DNA from: Nocardioides aromaticivorans
GTDB lineage: Bacteria; Actinomycetota; Actinomycetes; Propionibacteriales; Nocardioidaceae
DNA length: 64,000 nt
Reading direction: 5' to 3'
Assembly (NCBI RefSeq): GCF_013408525.1
Contig: NZ_JACBZM010000001.1
Location: 3,658,001-3,722,000 of the forward strand
Shown in pieces: positions 52,508 through 61,992 of the stretch. Positions within the stretch are counted from its first letter, which is position 1. Each line of letters begins with the position of its first letter. The notes beneath the pieces are model-generated. The model worked only from the letters and a program-made list of their open reading frames with translations, searched no databases and was not told the origin of the DNA. A program made the position numbers and the translations under genes.

Positions 52508-52562
52508 CGACTTGCCACTTTCCCGCGCCGAGTTGCCACTTCGGCCGGTCGACTTGCCACTT
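52508..52562. repeat. Left half of periodic intergenic repeat array
   Basis: Three copies of CGA(C/G)TTGCCACTT start at 52508, 52529 and 52550, exactly 21 bp apart, with unrelated GC-rich spacers. Confidence 0.85.
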
Positions 52563-52585
52563 TGTCCCGTCGGGCTGCGCCGACC

Positions 52586-52660
52586 TGGCAACTCGACCCG
52601 CGAGAGTGGCAACTCGACCCGCGAGAGTGGCAACTCGACCCGCGAGAGTGGCAAGTCGGC
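52586..52660. repeat. Right half of periodic intergenic repeat array, inverted relative to left
   Basis: Four copies of TGGCAA(C/G)TCG start at 52586, 52607, 52628 and 52649, also 21 bp apart. The first three share the full unit TGGCAACTCGACCCGCGAGA. The motif is the reverse complement of the left-half motif, so the 150-bp array is one large inverted repeat with a 23-bp centre. It lies between the convergent marC and SDR genes. Confidence 0.85.
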
Positions 52661-52668
52661 GGAGAGGG

Positions 52669-53430
52669 CTACTTGCGGCCGAGGGACTGCAGGCGCTGCA
52701 GGGCCGAGCGGGGGACCAGTCGGGTCACCGTGACGATCGCCTTGTAGCGCTTCGAGGGGATCGACATCGCGCGGCCCTTGTCGAAGTCGGCGAGGGCGTC
52801 GCGGACCAGGCGGTCCGGCTCGAGCCACAGGGGCTTGGGGGCGGAGGAGTCGCGGTCGATGCCGAGGCGCTCGTGGAACTCGGTCTTCACGAAGCCGGGG
52901 CACAGGGCCATCACGGTGACGCCCTGGGGGGCGTACTCGGCGTGGGCCCACTGGCTGAAGGAGTTCACCCACGCCTTGGCCGCGCTGTAGGTGCCGCGCG
53001 GCAGGAAGGCCGCGACGCTGGAGACGTTGATGACCCCGCCGCGGCCGCGCTCGACCATCCCGCCGAGCGCCGCGTGGGTGAGTCTCAGGACCGCGCGGAC
53101 CAGCACGTCCTGCTGGGCCTGCTCGACGTCGAGCGGGTTGTCGAGGAAGCGCTCCTTGAGCCCGAAGCCGGCGTTGTTGACCAGCAGGTCGACCGGGCGG
53201 TCGCGATCGGCGAGCCGGGCCTCCACGGTGCCGAGCTGGCCCGCGTCGGTGAGGTCGGCGGAGAGCACCTCCACCCCGACGCCGTACGACGACCGGAGCT
53301 CCTCGGCGACGGTCGCGAGCCGCGTCGCGTCCCGCGCCACGAGGACGAGGTCGTCGCCACGGGCGGCGAGCTGGCGGGCGAACTCGAGGCCGATCCCGGC
53401 GGTGGCGCCGGTGACGAGTGCGGTCGACAT
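52669..53430 (-). CDS. Short-chain dehydrogenase/reductase
   Basis: NAD(P)-dependent oxidoreductase of the classical SDR family, 253 residues. The cofactor loop is VTGATAGIGLEFA (about 6-18), NNAG is in LLVNNAGFGL, and the catalytic Ser, Tyr and Lys are in NVSSVAAFLPRGTYSAAKAWV. PGFVKTEFHERL follows. The basic residues after the first strand (VARDATRL) favour NADPH. Substrate is unknown. The C-terminus (SIPSKRYKAIVTVTRLVPRS) is typical of actinobacterial short-chain reductases acting on lipids or ketones. It starts 48 nt from the divergent parA-like gene. Confidence 0.92.
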   Translation of the reverse strand: MSTALVTGATAGIGLEFARQLAARGDDLVLVARDATRLATVAEELRSSYGVGVEVLSADLTDAGQLGTVEARLADRDRPVDLLVNNAGFGLKERFLDNPLDVEQAQQDVLVRAVLRLTHAALGGMVERGRGGVINVSSVAAFLPRGTYSAAKAWVNSFSQWAHAEYAPQGVTVMALCPGFVKTEFHERLGIDRDSSAPKPLWLEPDRLVRDALADFDKGRAMSIPSKRYKAIVTVTRLVPRSALQRLQSLGRK

Positions 53431-53478
53431 GGCGCCAGTCAACACCAGACGACCCATCGTCCGGCATGATGTCCCTTG

Positions 53479-54270
53479 ATGAACGCGAAGGCCCCCCGCT
53501 CCACGATCCTGGCTGTCGCCAACCAGAAGGGTGGCGTCGCCAAGACGACCTCCGTGGCGTCGATCGGTGCGGCCCTCGCCGAACGGGGCCAGAAGGTGCT
53601 GCTCGTCGATCTCGACCCCCAGGCCTGCCTGACCTTCTCGCTGGGCATCGACCCCGAGGACCTCGAGCTCTCGGTCCACCACGTGCTGACCAAGGGCACG
53701 GCGGTCGACGAGGTGATCATCGAGACCGAGGACGGCGTCGACCTGCTCCCGGCCACGATCGAGCTGGCCCGCGCCGAGGCCGACCTGCTGACCCGCACCG
53801 GCCGCGAGCACGTCCTGCGCGGCGTGATGGAGGACCTCGCCGCGTCCGGCACGCACTACGACTGGGTGCTGCTCGACTGCCCGCCCTCGCTGGGCGTGCT
53901 GACGGTCGCCGCGCTCACGGCCGCCAACGGCGTGCTGATCCCGCTGCAGTGCGAGACCCTGTCGCACCGCGGCGTCGGCCAGCTGCTCGACACCGTGCAC
54001 GACGTACGCCGCTTCACCAACCGCGACCTCGCGGTCTGGGGCGTCCTCCCCACCCTGTACGACGGCCGGACCAACCACGCGCGCGCGGTGCTCGACACCA
54101 TCTCGGAGACCTACGACCTCGAGGTCGTCGAGCCGCCGATCCCGAAGACGATCAAGTTCGCCGAGGCGCCGGCTGCCGGCCGCTCGATCCTCGCGACCAG
54201 CCGCAGCAGCAAGGGTGCGCAGGCCTACCGGGACGTGGCCGGCTCCCTCCTCGACCGGGCGGCCCGCTGA
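53479..54270 (+). CDS. ParA-family ATPase
   Basis: A 263-residue ParA/Soj-type ATPase. The deviant Walker A is ANQKGGVAKTTS (about residues 13-24), where the usual Gly before Lys is Ala. VDLDPQACLTFSLG and DWVLLDCPPSLG supply Walker A' and B. It probably dimerises on DNA with ATP. It has no adjacent ParB gene, so it is an orphan member like M. tuberculosis Rv3213c, which shares this neighbourhood. Cargo is unknown. The ATG at 53479 is chosen over a TTG three bases upstream. An L,D-transpeptidase gene follows 3 nt after its stop. Confidence 0.9.
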   Translation: MNAKAPRSTILAVANQKGGVAKTTSVASIGAALAERGQKVLLVDLDPQACLTFSLGIDPEDLELSVHHVLTKGTAVDEVIIETEDGVDLLPATIELARAEADLLTRTGREHVLRGVMEDLAASGTHYDWVLLDCPPSLGVLTVAALTAANGVLIPLQCETLSHRGVGQLLDTVHDVRRFTNRDLAVWGVLPTLYDGRTNHARAVLDTISETYDLEVVEPPIPKTIKFAEAPAAGRSILATSRSSKGAQAYRDVAGSLLDRAAR

Positions 54271-54273
54271 GCC

Positions 54274-55002
54274 GTGGGCGCACACCGGGCACAACCCCAG
54301 GGCCGCCACCGGGCACCGGTGGCGGGCAAGCGGAGGGCGACGAAGGTCCGCCCCCGCTACGGCCGGATCACCGCCCTGGGCGCCTCGGTCGCGGTGACCG
54401 CCGTGGCCGTCGCCGGCGGGTTCGGCCTGCTGCCCTCGGGCGGTGACCGCTCCGACGCCGCGGCCTCGCTCACCACGACGGCCCAGGAGTCGGCGCCGAA
54501 GGCCAGCCCCGAGCGCACGGACGCCCGTGCGTCCACGCCGAGCCGAGGGCTCGTGGACGTGGACGGCAGCCGGATCGCCGCCCTGAGCGAGACGACCGGC
54601 CTGCCCCCCGACTCCGGCGAGGGCAGGCGGATCGTGTTCAGCGAGGGCCGCCAGCGGGTCTGGCTGGTCGACGACTCGGGCAAGATCGTGCGCACCTACC
54701 TCGTCTCGGGCAGCCTCACCGACAACCTCTTCGAGGGCACTTACTCGGTCTACTCCCGCAGCCGCAACGCCGTCGGCATCGACGACTCGGGGACGATGGA
54801 GTACTTCGTCCGATTCACCCAGGGCACCGGCGGTGCCGCCATCGGCTTCCACACGATCCCGGTCGACGAGGGCAAGCCGGTCCAGACCCTGGGCCAGCTC
54901 GGGACCCCGCAGTCCCACGGCTGCATCCGCCAGGAGCGCAGCAACGCGATCGCGCTGTGGGAGTTCGCGCCCATCGGTACGACGGTCGTCGTCACGGCCT
55001 GA
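54274..55002 (+). CDS. L,D-transpeptidase-like (YkuD) secreted protein
   Basis: A 242-residue exported protein with a YkuD catalytic domain, a fold that cross-links peptidoglycan by 3-3 bonds. A basic N-terminus, membrane segment (ITALGASVAVTAVAVAGGFGLL, about 32-53) and Ser/Ala/Thr linker precede the catalytic domain (about 118-242). The active-site motif is FHTIPVD and later SHGCIRQERSNA with catalytic Cys. Starts VTT-type alternatives are absent; GTG 54274 lies 3 nt after parA's stop. Coupling with an orphan ParA suggests envelope growth linked to chromosome position (inference). Confidence 0.87.
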   Translation: MGAHRAQPQGRHRAPVAGKRRATKVRPRYGRITALGASVAVTAVAVAGGFGLLPSGGDRSDAAASLTTTAQESAPKASPERTDARASTPSRGLVDVDGSRIAALSETTGLPPDSGEGRRIVFSEGRQRVWLVDDSGKIVRTYLVSGSLTDNLFEGTYSVYSRSRNAVGIDDSGTMEYFVRFTQGTGGAAIGFHTIPVDEGKPVQTLGQLGTPQSHGCIRQERSNAIALWEFAPIGTTVVVTA

Positions 55003-55010
55003 GAACGGCA

Positions 55011-55044
55011 GTCGGCGCGGACCGGTTGCCCGGTCCGCGCCGAC
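55011..55044. terminator. Bidirectional hairpin between L,D-transpeptidase and helicase genes
   Basis: Perfect 15-bp stem GTCGGCGCGGACCGG (55011-55025) and CCGGTCCGCGCCGAC (55030-55044), loop TTGC. It lies between convergent stops at 55002 and 55066. Confidence 0.85.
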
Positions 55045-55065
55045 GACGCGTTGCTGGTGCCTGCC

Positions 55066-56733
55066 TCAGGCGGTCTGCGACTCCGCGGCGCCGCTCTGGT
55101 TGCCGGCGCCAGCCTGGCCGCCCGAGCCGCTGCTGCGGCGACGACGGCGGCGGTTGCGGATCGCGCCGGCGGGGCGCTCGGCACCCTCGCCCGCGCCCGA
55201 CTCCGACGAGGCCGACGAGGCCGCGGAGGTCGCGGGCTTCTCGCCCTCGACCGGCTGGCCGCCGCGGGTGCGGGTGCGCGTCCGGTTGCGGTTGCGCTCG
55301 CCGCTCGGACGACGCTCACGGTCGCCACCACGCTCGCCGCGCTCACCACGGTCTGCGCGCGGCGCCGGCGGGGCCGGGGGAGCGATGCGCCCCTTCGTGC
55401 CCGGGGCGATGCCCTGGTCGTGGTAGAGGTGCTCGGAGGTGGAGTAGGTCTCGACCGGCTCGTCGAAGGGCAGGTCGAGCGCCTTGTTGATCATCTTCCA
55501 GCGGTGCACGTCGGTCGCGTCGACCAGCGTGATCGCGATGCCGGAGGCGCCGGCGCGGCCGGTGCGGCCGATCCGGTGGACGTAGGTCTTGTCGTCCTCG
55601 GGGCAGGTGTAGTTGATGACGTGGCTGACGCCGGCGACGTCGATGCCGCGGGCGGCGACGTCGGTCGCGACGAGGACCTGGATCTTGTCCTCGCGGAACT
55701 TGGTCAGCGCCTTCTCGCGGGCCACCTGCGCCATGTCGCCGTGCAGCGGGCTGGCCTTGAAGCCGCGCTCGACGAGGTCGTCGGCGACGCGCTGGGCCTG
55801 GCGCTTGGTGCGGGTGAAGATGACGACCTTGCCGGCGTCCTCGGCCTGCAGGACGCGGCCGATGATCTCCGGCTTGTCGAGGTCGTGGGCCAGGTAGATG
55901 AACTGCGCGGTGGCGGGCACCGTCGCGTTCTCGTACGACGACTCGGCGCGGATGTTCATCGGGTGGCGCATGTGGATGCGGGCCAGCGCGACGATCGCGG
56001 ACGGCATGGTGGCCGAGAACAGCATCGTCTGCCGGGTCTCGGGGGTCATCCGGAGCAGCTTCTCGACGTCGGGCAGGAAGCCGAGGTCGAGCATCTCGTC
56101 GGCCTCGTCGAGCACGAGGGCGTGCACGTGGGAGAGGTCGAGGACGCGGCGGTTGGCGAGGTCGATCAGCCGGCCCGGCGTACCGACGACGATGTCGACG
56201 CCGGCCTCGAGGGCCTCGATCTGGGGCTCGTAGCCGACGCCGCCGTAGACGGTGAGGACGCGCAGGCCGCGGTCGGCCGAGGCGAGGGTCAGGTCGCTGG
56301 AGACCTGGAGGGCGAGCTCGCGGGTCGGCGCGACGATGAGCGCCTGCGGCTTGCCCTGCGGGATCTCGGCGTAGTCGGGGTCGGACGGCGCGATGCTGCG
56401 CTGGATGACCGGGATGCCGAAGGCGAGGGTCTTGCCGGTGCCCGTGCGGGCCTGGCCGATGAGGTCGGTGCCCAGGAGCGCCACGGAGAGGGTCATCTCC
56501 TGGATGGCGAACGGGTGGATGATGCCCGCGCGGTCGAGCGCGTCGCAGATCTGCGGCATGACGCCGAGGTCGCGGAAGGTGGGTGCCGCGGCCTCGGTGG
56601 TGGCCTCGGTGGCCTCGCTGGACGCAGCAGTGATGTCGTTGGAAGTCAGTGTTCTGTTCGCTTTCGTGAGTGTCGTCGGCCGGGTGGCAGGCGCCAGAAT
56701 CAAAGCGGCCGATTCACACTCAGCCGCGCACAT
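55066..56733 (-). CDS. DEAD-box RNA helicase (RhlE type)
   Basis: ATP-dependent RNA helicase for ribosome assembly or RNA turnover. The Q-motif is FRDLGVMPQICDALDRAGIIHPFAIQ. Motif I is ARTGTGKT, Ia PTRELALQ, II DEAD (VLDEADEML), III SAT (LFSATMP) and VI HRIGRTGRAG. A long Arg/Gly/Ser-rich tail (from about 440) is typical for actinobacterial RhlE. The start is uncertain. The ATG at 56823 would lie inside the next gene's promoter and is rejected. ATG 56733 is used here, yet the first 28 residues look unlike the family, and CTG 56649 (LTSNDITAAS) would give a natural N-terminus. Confidence 0.9.
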   Translation of the reverse strand: MCAAECESAALILAPATRPTTLTKANRTLTSNDITAASSEATEATTEAAAPTFRDLGVMPQICDALDRAGIIHPFAIQEMTLSVALLGTDLIGQARTGTGKTLAFGIPVIQRSIAPSDPDYAEIPQGKPQALIVAPTRELALQVSSDLTLASADRGLRVLTVYGGVGYEPQIEALEAGVDIVVGTPGRLIDLANRRVLDLSHVHALVLDEADEMLDLGFLPDVEKLLRMTPETRQTMLFSATMPSAIVALARIHMRHPMNIRAESSYENATVPATAQFIYLAHDLDKPEIIGRVLQAEDAGKVVIFTRTKRQAQRVADDLVERGFKASPLHGDMAQVAREKALTKFREDKIQVLVATDVAARGIDVAGVSHVINYTCPEDDKTYVHRIGRTGRAGASGIAITLVDATDVHRWKMINKALDLPFDEPVETYSTSEHLYHDQGIAPGTKGRIAPPAPPAPRADRGERGERGGDRERRPSGERNRNRTRTRTRGGQPVEGEKPATSAASSASSESGAGEGAERPAGAIRNRRRRRRSSGSGGQAGAGNQSGAAESQTA

Positions 56734-56809
56734 ACGTGGGCAGGTTGCCCGGGCGGGCCGGTCACGATCGGGGGACCGGACTGGCTCTCGCCGTACATCA
56801 TCGTACTTG

Positions 56810-56815
56810 TACGCT
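56810..56815 (+). promoter_or_regulatory. -10-like TACGCT before the ferritin-like gene
   Basis: TACGCT ends 6 nt before the ATG at 56822; leaderless promoter candidate that also argues against a helicase start at 56823. Confidence 0.5.
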
Positions 56816-56821
56816 CGGCGC

Positions 56822-57523
56822 ATGGCTGAATCCGCCGACGCGACCCCGCTGACCGCCGACGCCGACCCGGCCTACCGGGAGGCCGTCGTCGACCTCCTGG
56901 CCGCGATCGCCTACGGCGAGATCTCCGCCTTCGAGCGGCTCGCCGAGGACGCCAAGCTCGCGCCGAGCCTCGCCGACAAGGTCGACCTGGCCAGCATGGC
57001 GAGCGGCGAGCTGACCAAGGTGCACGCGCTGTCGGACCGGATCCGGGCGTTCGGCGCCGACCCGTTCGTGGCCATGGAGCCCTTCCGTGAGCCGCTCGAC
57101 GAGTTCCACCGCCACACGGCCCCGGCCGACTGGTACGAGGGCCTGGTGAAGGCGTACGTCGGCGACGGCCTGGCCAACGACTTCTACCGCGAGATCGCGG
57201 CGTACCTCGACCCCGAGACGCGCGACCTGGTCATCACGTCGATGGAGGAGGGCACCCACGCCGCCTTCGTCGTCGACCGCGTCCGGGCCGGCATCGAGCA
57301 GGACCACCGGCTGGGCGGCCGCCTCGCGCTGTGGGGCCGCCGCCTGATGGGGGAGGCGCTCACCCAGGCGCAGCGTGTGGCCGCCGACCGCGACGCGCTC
57401 ACGGCGCTGCTCGCCGGAGGCACCGACCGGCCCGGCCTCGACCTGGCCGCGCTCGGCCGGATGTTCACGCGGCTCACCGAGCGGCACATGGAGCGGATGG
57501 GCGAGCTCGGGCTCGACGCCTGA
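56822..57523 (+). CDS. Ferritin-like diiron-type protein
   Basis: A 233-residue all-helical protein of the ferritin-like/tRNA-hydroxylase type, conserved next to the RhlE helicase (Rv3210c beside Rv3211 in M. tuberculosis). Possible metal ligands are in AIAYGEISAFERL, the MASGELTKVH pair (Glu-x-x-x-x-His) and MEEGTHAAFVVDR; the C-terminal LTERHMERMGEL adds Glu and His. Whether it really binds iron is unclear, and the substrate is unknown. The helicase neighbour hints at RNA, as in MiaE tRNA hydroxylases (inference). Confidence 0.82.
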   Translation: MAESADATPLTADADPAYREAVVDLLAAIAYGEISAFERLAEDAKLAPSLADKVDLASMASGELTKVHALSDRIRAFGADPFVAMEPFREPLDEFHRHTAPADWYEGLVKAYVGDGLANDFYREIAAYLDPETRDLVITSMEEGTHAAFVVDRVRAGIEQDHRLGGRLALWGRRLMGEALTQAQRVAADRDALTALLAGGTDRPGLDLAALGRMFTRLTERHMERMGELGLDA

Positions 57524-57535
57524 GGCGAGTGCCGG

Positions 57536-57982
57536 ATGAGCGCCGAGGACGCCCGCGCGATCGAGCGCCTGCTCTTCGCCTACGCCGACGCCGTCGACGC
57601 CGGTGACCTCGCCGCCGTCGGCGAGCTGTTCCGCGAGGGACGGATCTGCGGCGAGACGCCGGACGGTCCGGTGACCCTCGCGGAGGGGAGCGCGGCGGTC
57701 GAGGCGTTCTACCGCTCCCTCGTCCGCCTGTACGACGACGGCACGCCCCGCACGCGGCACGTCACCACCAACGTGGTCGTCGAGACCGATCCGGGCGGCG
57801 AGGCGGCGAGCGCCGCGTCGACGTACACGGTCTTCCAGGCGACCGACGCGCTGCCCCTGCAGGCGATCATCGTCGGCCGCTACGCCGACACCTTCCGGCG
57901 GGCCGACGGTGCGTGGCGCTTCGAGAGCCGCACGATGCGCGCGGACCTCACCGGCGACCTCAGTCAGCACCTGCTGCGCTGA
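57536..57982 (+). CDS. NTF2-like (SnoaL-type) protein
   Basis: A 148-residue protein of the SnoaL/NTF2-like fold, a cone-shaped barrel used by cyclases, isomerases and dehydratases. The N-terminal helix EDARAIERLLFAYADAVDAGDLAAVGELF is characteristic. Later strands include TRHVTTNVVVE and GRYADTFRRADGAWRFESRTM, with the typical Trp-Arg-Phe ending. Asp and His positions in the pocket cannot be assigned to a reaction. It starts 12 nt after the ferritin-like gene and overlaps the sterol-desaturase gene by 23 nt at its 3' end. Confidence 0.87.
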   Translation: MSAEDARAIERLLFAYADAVDAGDLAAVGELFREGRICGETPDGPVTLAEGSAAVEAFYRSLVRLYDDGTPRTRHVTTNVVVETDPGGEAASAASTYTVFQATDALPLQAIIVGRYADTFRRADGAWRFESRTMRADLTGDLSQHLLR

Positions 57983-58868
57983 GCCGCTCGCCGGCCCTGG
58001 CCTCGGGCGCCCATCCGGGCGGTCCGAAGACGTAGCCGGCCCGCTCCCTCCACGAGCCGGCGTTGCGGACGTTGCGGGTGATCTGGGCGTAGTCGCCGTA
58101 CTGGAGCTTCAGCAGGTTGTAGGTCTCGACCTTCTTCGTGAGGCCGTAGGTCGGGCGGTGCAGCTCGGGCTGGAAGGTGCCGAACATGCGGTCCCAGATG
58201 ATCAGGATCCCGGCGTAGTTCTTGTCGAGGTACTCCGGGTCCGAGCCGTGGTGGACGCGGTGGTGCGACGGGGTGTTGAAGACCAGCTCGATGGGGCGCG
58301 GGAGCCTGCCGATGGTCTCGGTGTGCACGAAGAACTGGAAGACGAGGTTGAAGCCGAAGGCGACGTAGATCGTCCACGGCGAGAAGCCGAGGAAGGGCAG
58401 CGGCAGCCAGAAGAAGAACTCGAACCAGGGGTTCCACTTCTGGCGCAGCGCGGTCCCGAAGTTCATGTACTCGCTGGAGTGGTGGGCCTGGTGGGCGGCC
58501 CACCCGACGTTGACCCGGTGCACGAAGCGGTGCGAGAGGTAGAAGCCGAGGTCGACGGCGACGATGACGGCCGGCCAGTACCACCACGCGTCGGTGGGGA
58601 GCTCGAACGGCGCGAGGTGCACGAAGACCAGCGTGTAGACGAGGAACGAGCCGACCTTGAACGCCAGCGTGAACACGAGGGAGACCAGGCCCATGGCGAG
58701 GCTGGTGCGGGTGTCCCTGCCGAGGTAGCCCGTCGGCGGCTGCCCGGTGACGGGGTCGTCGTCGTGGTCGAGCCACTTCAGGGCGGCGAGCTCGATCAGG
58801 ATCGTCAGGAGGAAGAACGGGATCGCGTAGGTCACCGGGTTCTTCATCGGGTCGAGCAGGTCGTGCAT
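57960..58868 (-). CDS. Sterol desaturase / fatty-acid hydroxylase family membrane protein
   Basis: A 302-residue diiron membrane oxygenase. Four or more hydrophobic segments hold the histidine clusters HRFVH (about 135-139), HQAHHSS (about 147-153) and HRVHHG near 228, the three signatures of the family. It probably hydroxylates or desaturates a lipid or isoprenoid. AAGGAG lies 5 nt before the ATG at 58868. It is divergent from a TetR gene across a long inverted repeat, so that regulator very likely controls it. Confidence 0.92.
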   Translation of the reverse strand: MHDLLDPMKNPVTYAIPFFLLTILIELAALKWLDHDDDPVTGQPPTGYLGRDTRTSLAMGLVSLVFTLAFKVGSFLVYTLVFVHLAPFELPTDAWWYWPAVIVAVDLGFYLSHRFVHRVNVGWAAHQAHHSSEYMNFGTALRQKWNPWFEFFFWLPLPFLGFSPWTIYVAFGFNLVFQFFVHTETIGRLPRPIELVFNTPSHHRVHHGSDPEYLDKNYAGILIIWDRMFGTFQPELHRPTYGLTKKVETYNLLKLQYGDYAQITRNVRNAGSWRERAGYVFGPPGWAPEARAGERLSAAGAD

Positions 58869-58879
58869 CGGGTCTCCTT

Positions 58880-58916
58880 GAATTGACTCGTGGGTAAGTT
58901 ACCACGGAGTCAATTC
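58880..58916. promoter_or_regulatory. TetR operator: long imperfect palindrome in a divergent promoter
   Basis: GAATTGACTC-GTGG (from 58880) mirrors CCACGGAGTCAATTC (to 58916) with one extra base, around a centre containing GTAAGTTAC. It is the only AT-containing block of the 67-nt gap. Classical position for a TetR repressor shutting both genes. Confidence 0.78.
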
Positions 58917-58922
58917 CCCCGG

Positions 58923-58928
58923 TAGGGT
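58923..58928 (+). promoter_or_regulatory. -10-like TAGGGT before the TetR gene
   Basis: TAGGGT ends 7 nt before the ATG at 58936; its -35 would fall inside the palindrome. Confidence 0.52.
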
Positions 58929-58935
58929 GATCCGC

Positions 58936-59568
58936 ATGACCTCTGCACGCCGCTCGGGCACCAAGGGCGTCGCCCGGGCCGACCGGGAGGAGCAGATCCT
59001 CGACGTCGCCGGCCGGGTCTTCGGGGCGCGGGGCTTCGCTGCCACGTCGGTCGCCGACATCGCCCGCGAGGCCGGCATCTCCAAGCCGCTGATCTACCAC
59101 TACTTCGGCTCCAAGGAGGGCCTCTTCGAGCGCTGCCTGCGCGAGGCCGCCGACCTGCTGATCGGTGAGATCGAGCGCTCGGCGGGCCTGGGTGCCGTCG
59201 GCCTGCGCCGCGCGCTGGTCACCCTCGACGGCGTCTTCGTGGTGCTCGCGGAGCGGCCGTGGGCCTGGGCCGTCGCCAACGACCCGACCGCGCCGACCAC
59301 CGACGGAGCAGGGGAGCTGGGCGGCTCCTACCGTCGGCGGCTCGAGGAGCTGGCGCGCGAGGGCGTCGGCGAGCTGTTGTCGCTGGCGGGCGACGACGAC
59401 GTCCTCGACCTGGACGCGATGACGACCGTGTGGAGCAACGTCTTCGCCTCGCTCGTCACCTGGTGGTGCGAGCACCCCGGCATCGCGCCGGAGGAGATGA
59501 GCGCGCGGTGCGAGCGGCTGTTCGGTGCGGTCTTCGGAGTCGTCCCCGAGTCGCCGGCCCGCGACTGA
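58936..59568 (+). CDS. TetR-family regulator beside sterol desaturase
   Basis: A 210-residue TetR-family repressor. The N-terminal helix-turn-helix ILDVAGRVFGARGFAATSVADIAREAGISKPLIYHYFGSK is canonical and ends with the recognition helix. The ligand domain is variable and Trp-rich in places (RPWAWAVAND). It probably represses itself and the divergent sterol desaturase through the palindrome at 58880-58916. The inducer is likely a lipid (inference). The start ATG at 58936 is supported by TAGGGT. The stop abuts that of the convergent DUF202 gene (TGATCA). Confidence 0.92.
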   Translation: MTSARRSGTKGVARADREEQILDVAGRVFGARGFAATSVADIAREAGISKPLIYHYFGSKEGLFERCLREAADLLIGEIERSAGLGAVGLRRALVTLDGVFVVLAERPWAWAVANDPTAPTTDGAGELGGSYRRRLEELAREGVGELLSLAGDDDVLDLDAMTTVWSNVFASLVTWWCEHPGIAPEEMSARCERLFGAVFGVVPESPARD

Positions 59569-61364
<1,796 letters not shown>

Positions 61365-61383
61365 GCCCACCGGAGCCTGAGCC

Positions 61384-61992
61384 ATGGCCGACGAGCGCCG
61401 TACGTCCCGCAAGCCGGGCCGCCCCGCAGCGGGGCGGTCCGGGCCGCGGTACGCCGAGCGCCTGAAGGCCGAGCGCAAGAAGGCCGCCCGCGACCGTGAG
61501 GCCGCGTTGGTGCGCGCCCGCGCCGAGCACCAGCGCAGGTCCCGGCTCACCGGCCGGGCCGCGATCCTGGTGCTCGTGCTGGCGGTCCTCGCGGTCTCCT
61601 ACGCGTCGTCGCTGCGGGCCTACCTGCAGCAGCGCGACCACATCGACGCCCTGCAGAGCCAGATCGACGACCGCAAGGCGACCATCGCCGACCTCAAGCG
61701 GGAGAAGGAGCGCTGGCAGGACGAGGAGTACGTCCGCCAGCAGGCCCGCGCCCGCTTCGGCTACGTGCCCAAGGGGGAGACGCCCTTCGTCGCCCTCGGT
61801 CCCGACGGCCAGCCGATCGACGCCTCGGCCGAGCTCGGCGACCCGTCGACGGTGGCCGATCCCGACGAGCGCTCCTGGTACGACGAGGCGTGGGACTCGA
61901 TGAAGCTCGCCGGCAACCCGCCCACGAAGGTGCCCGCTCCGAAGGACGAGATCGAGGCGCCGAAGGAAGACCTGAAGGACCCAGCAGAGTGA
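61384..61992 (+). CDS. FtsB/DivIC-like septum formation protein
   Basis: A 202-residue bitopic divisome protein. A highly basic cytoplasmic N-terminus (to about 55) is followed by one membrane helix AAILVLVLAVLAVSYASSL. A leucine-zipper-like coiled coil (about 80-125: QQRDHIDALQSQIDDRKATI) leads to RFGYVPKGETPF, the DivIC family motif. An acidic Pro-rich tail (PKDEIEAPKEDLKD) ends the protein. It would bridge FtsL/FtsQ-type partners at the septum. The ATG lies 19 nt after eno. It overlaps the DUF501 gene by four bases. Confidence 0.9.
   Translation: MADERRTSRKPGRPAAGRSGPRYAERLKAERKKAARDREAALVRARAEHQRRSRLTGRAAILVLVLAVLAVSYASSLRAYLQQRDHIDALQSQIDDRKATIADLKREKERWQDEEYVRQQARARFGYVPKGETPFVALGPDGQPIDASAELGDPSTVADPDERSWYDEAWDSMKLAGNPPTKVPAPKDEIEAPKEDLKDPAE

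Noticed and set aside
52508..52660. CRISPR array
   Set aside because: Repeat units are only 10-13 bases with 21-bp period and half are inverted; there are no spacers of constant length or cas genes.
56821..56823. ATG at 56823 as helicase start
   Set aside because: It overlaps the start codon of the divergent ferritin-like gene and would place its promoter inside coding sequence; the first 30 residues look non-coding.
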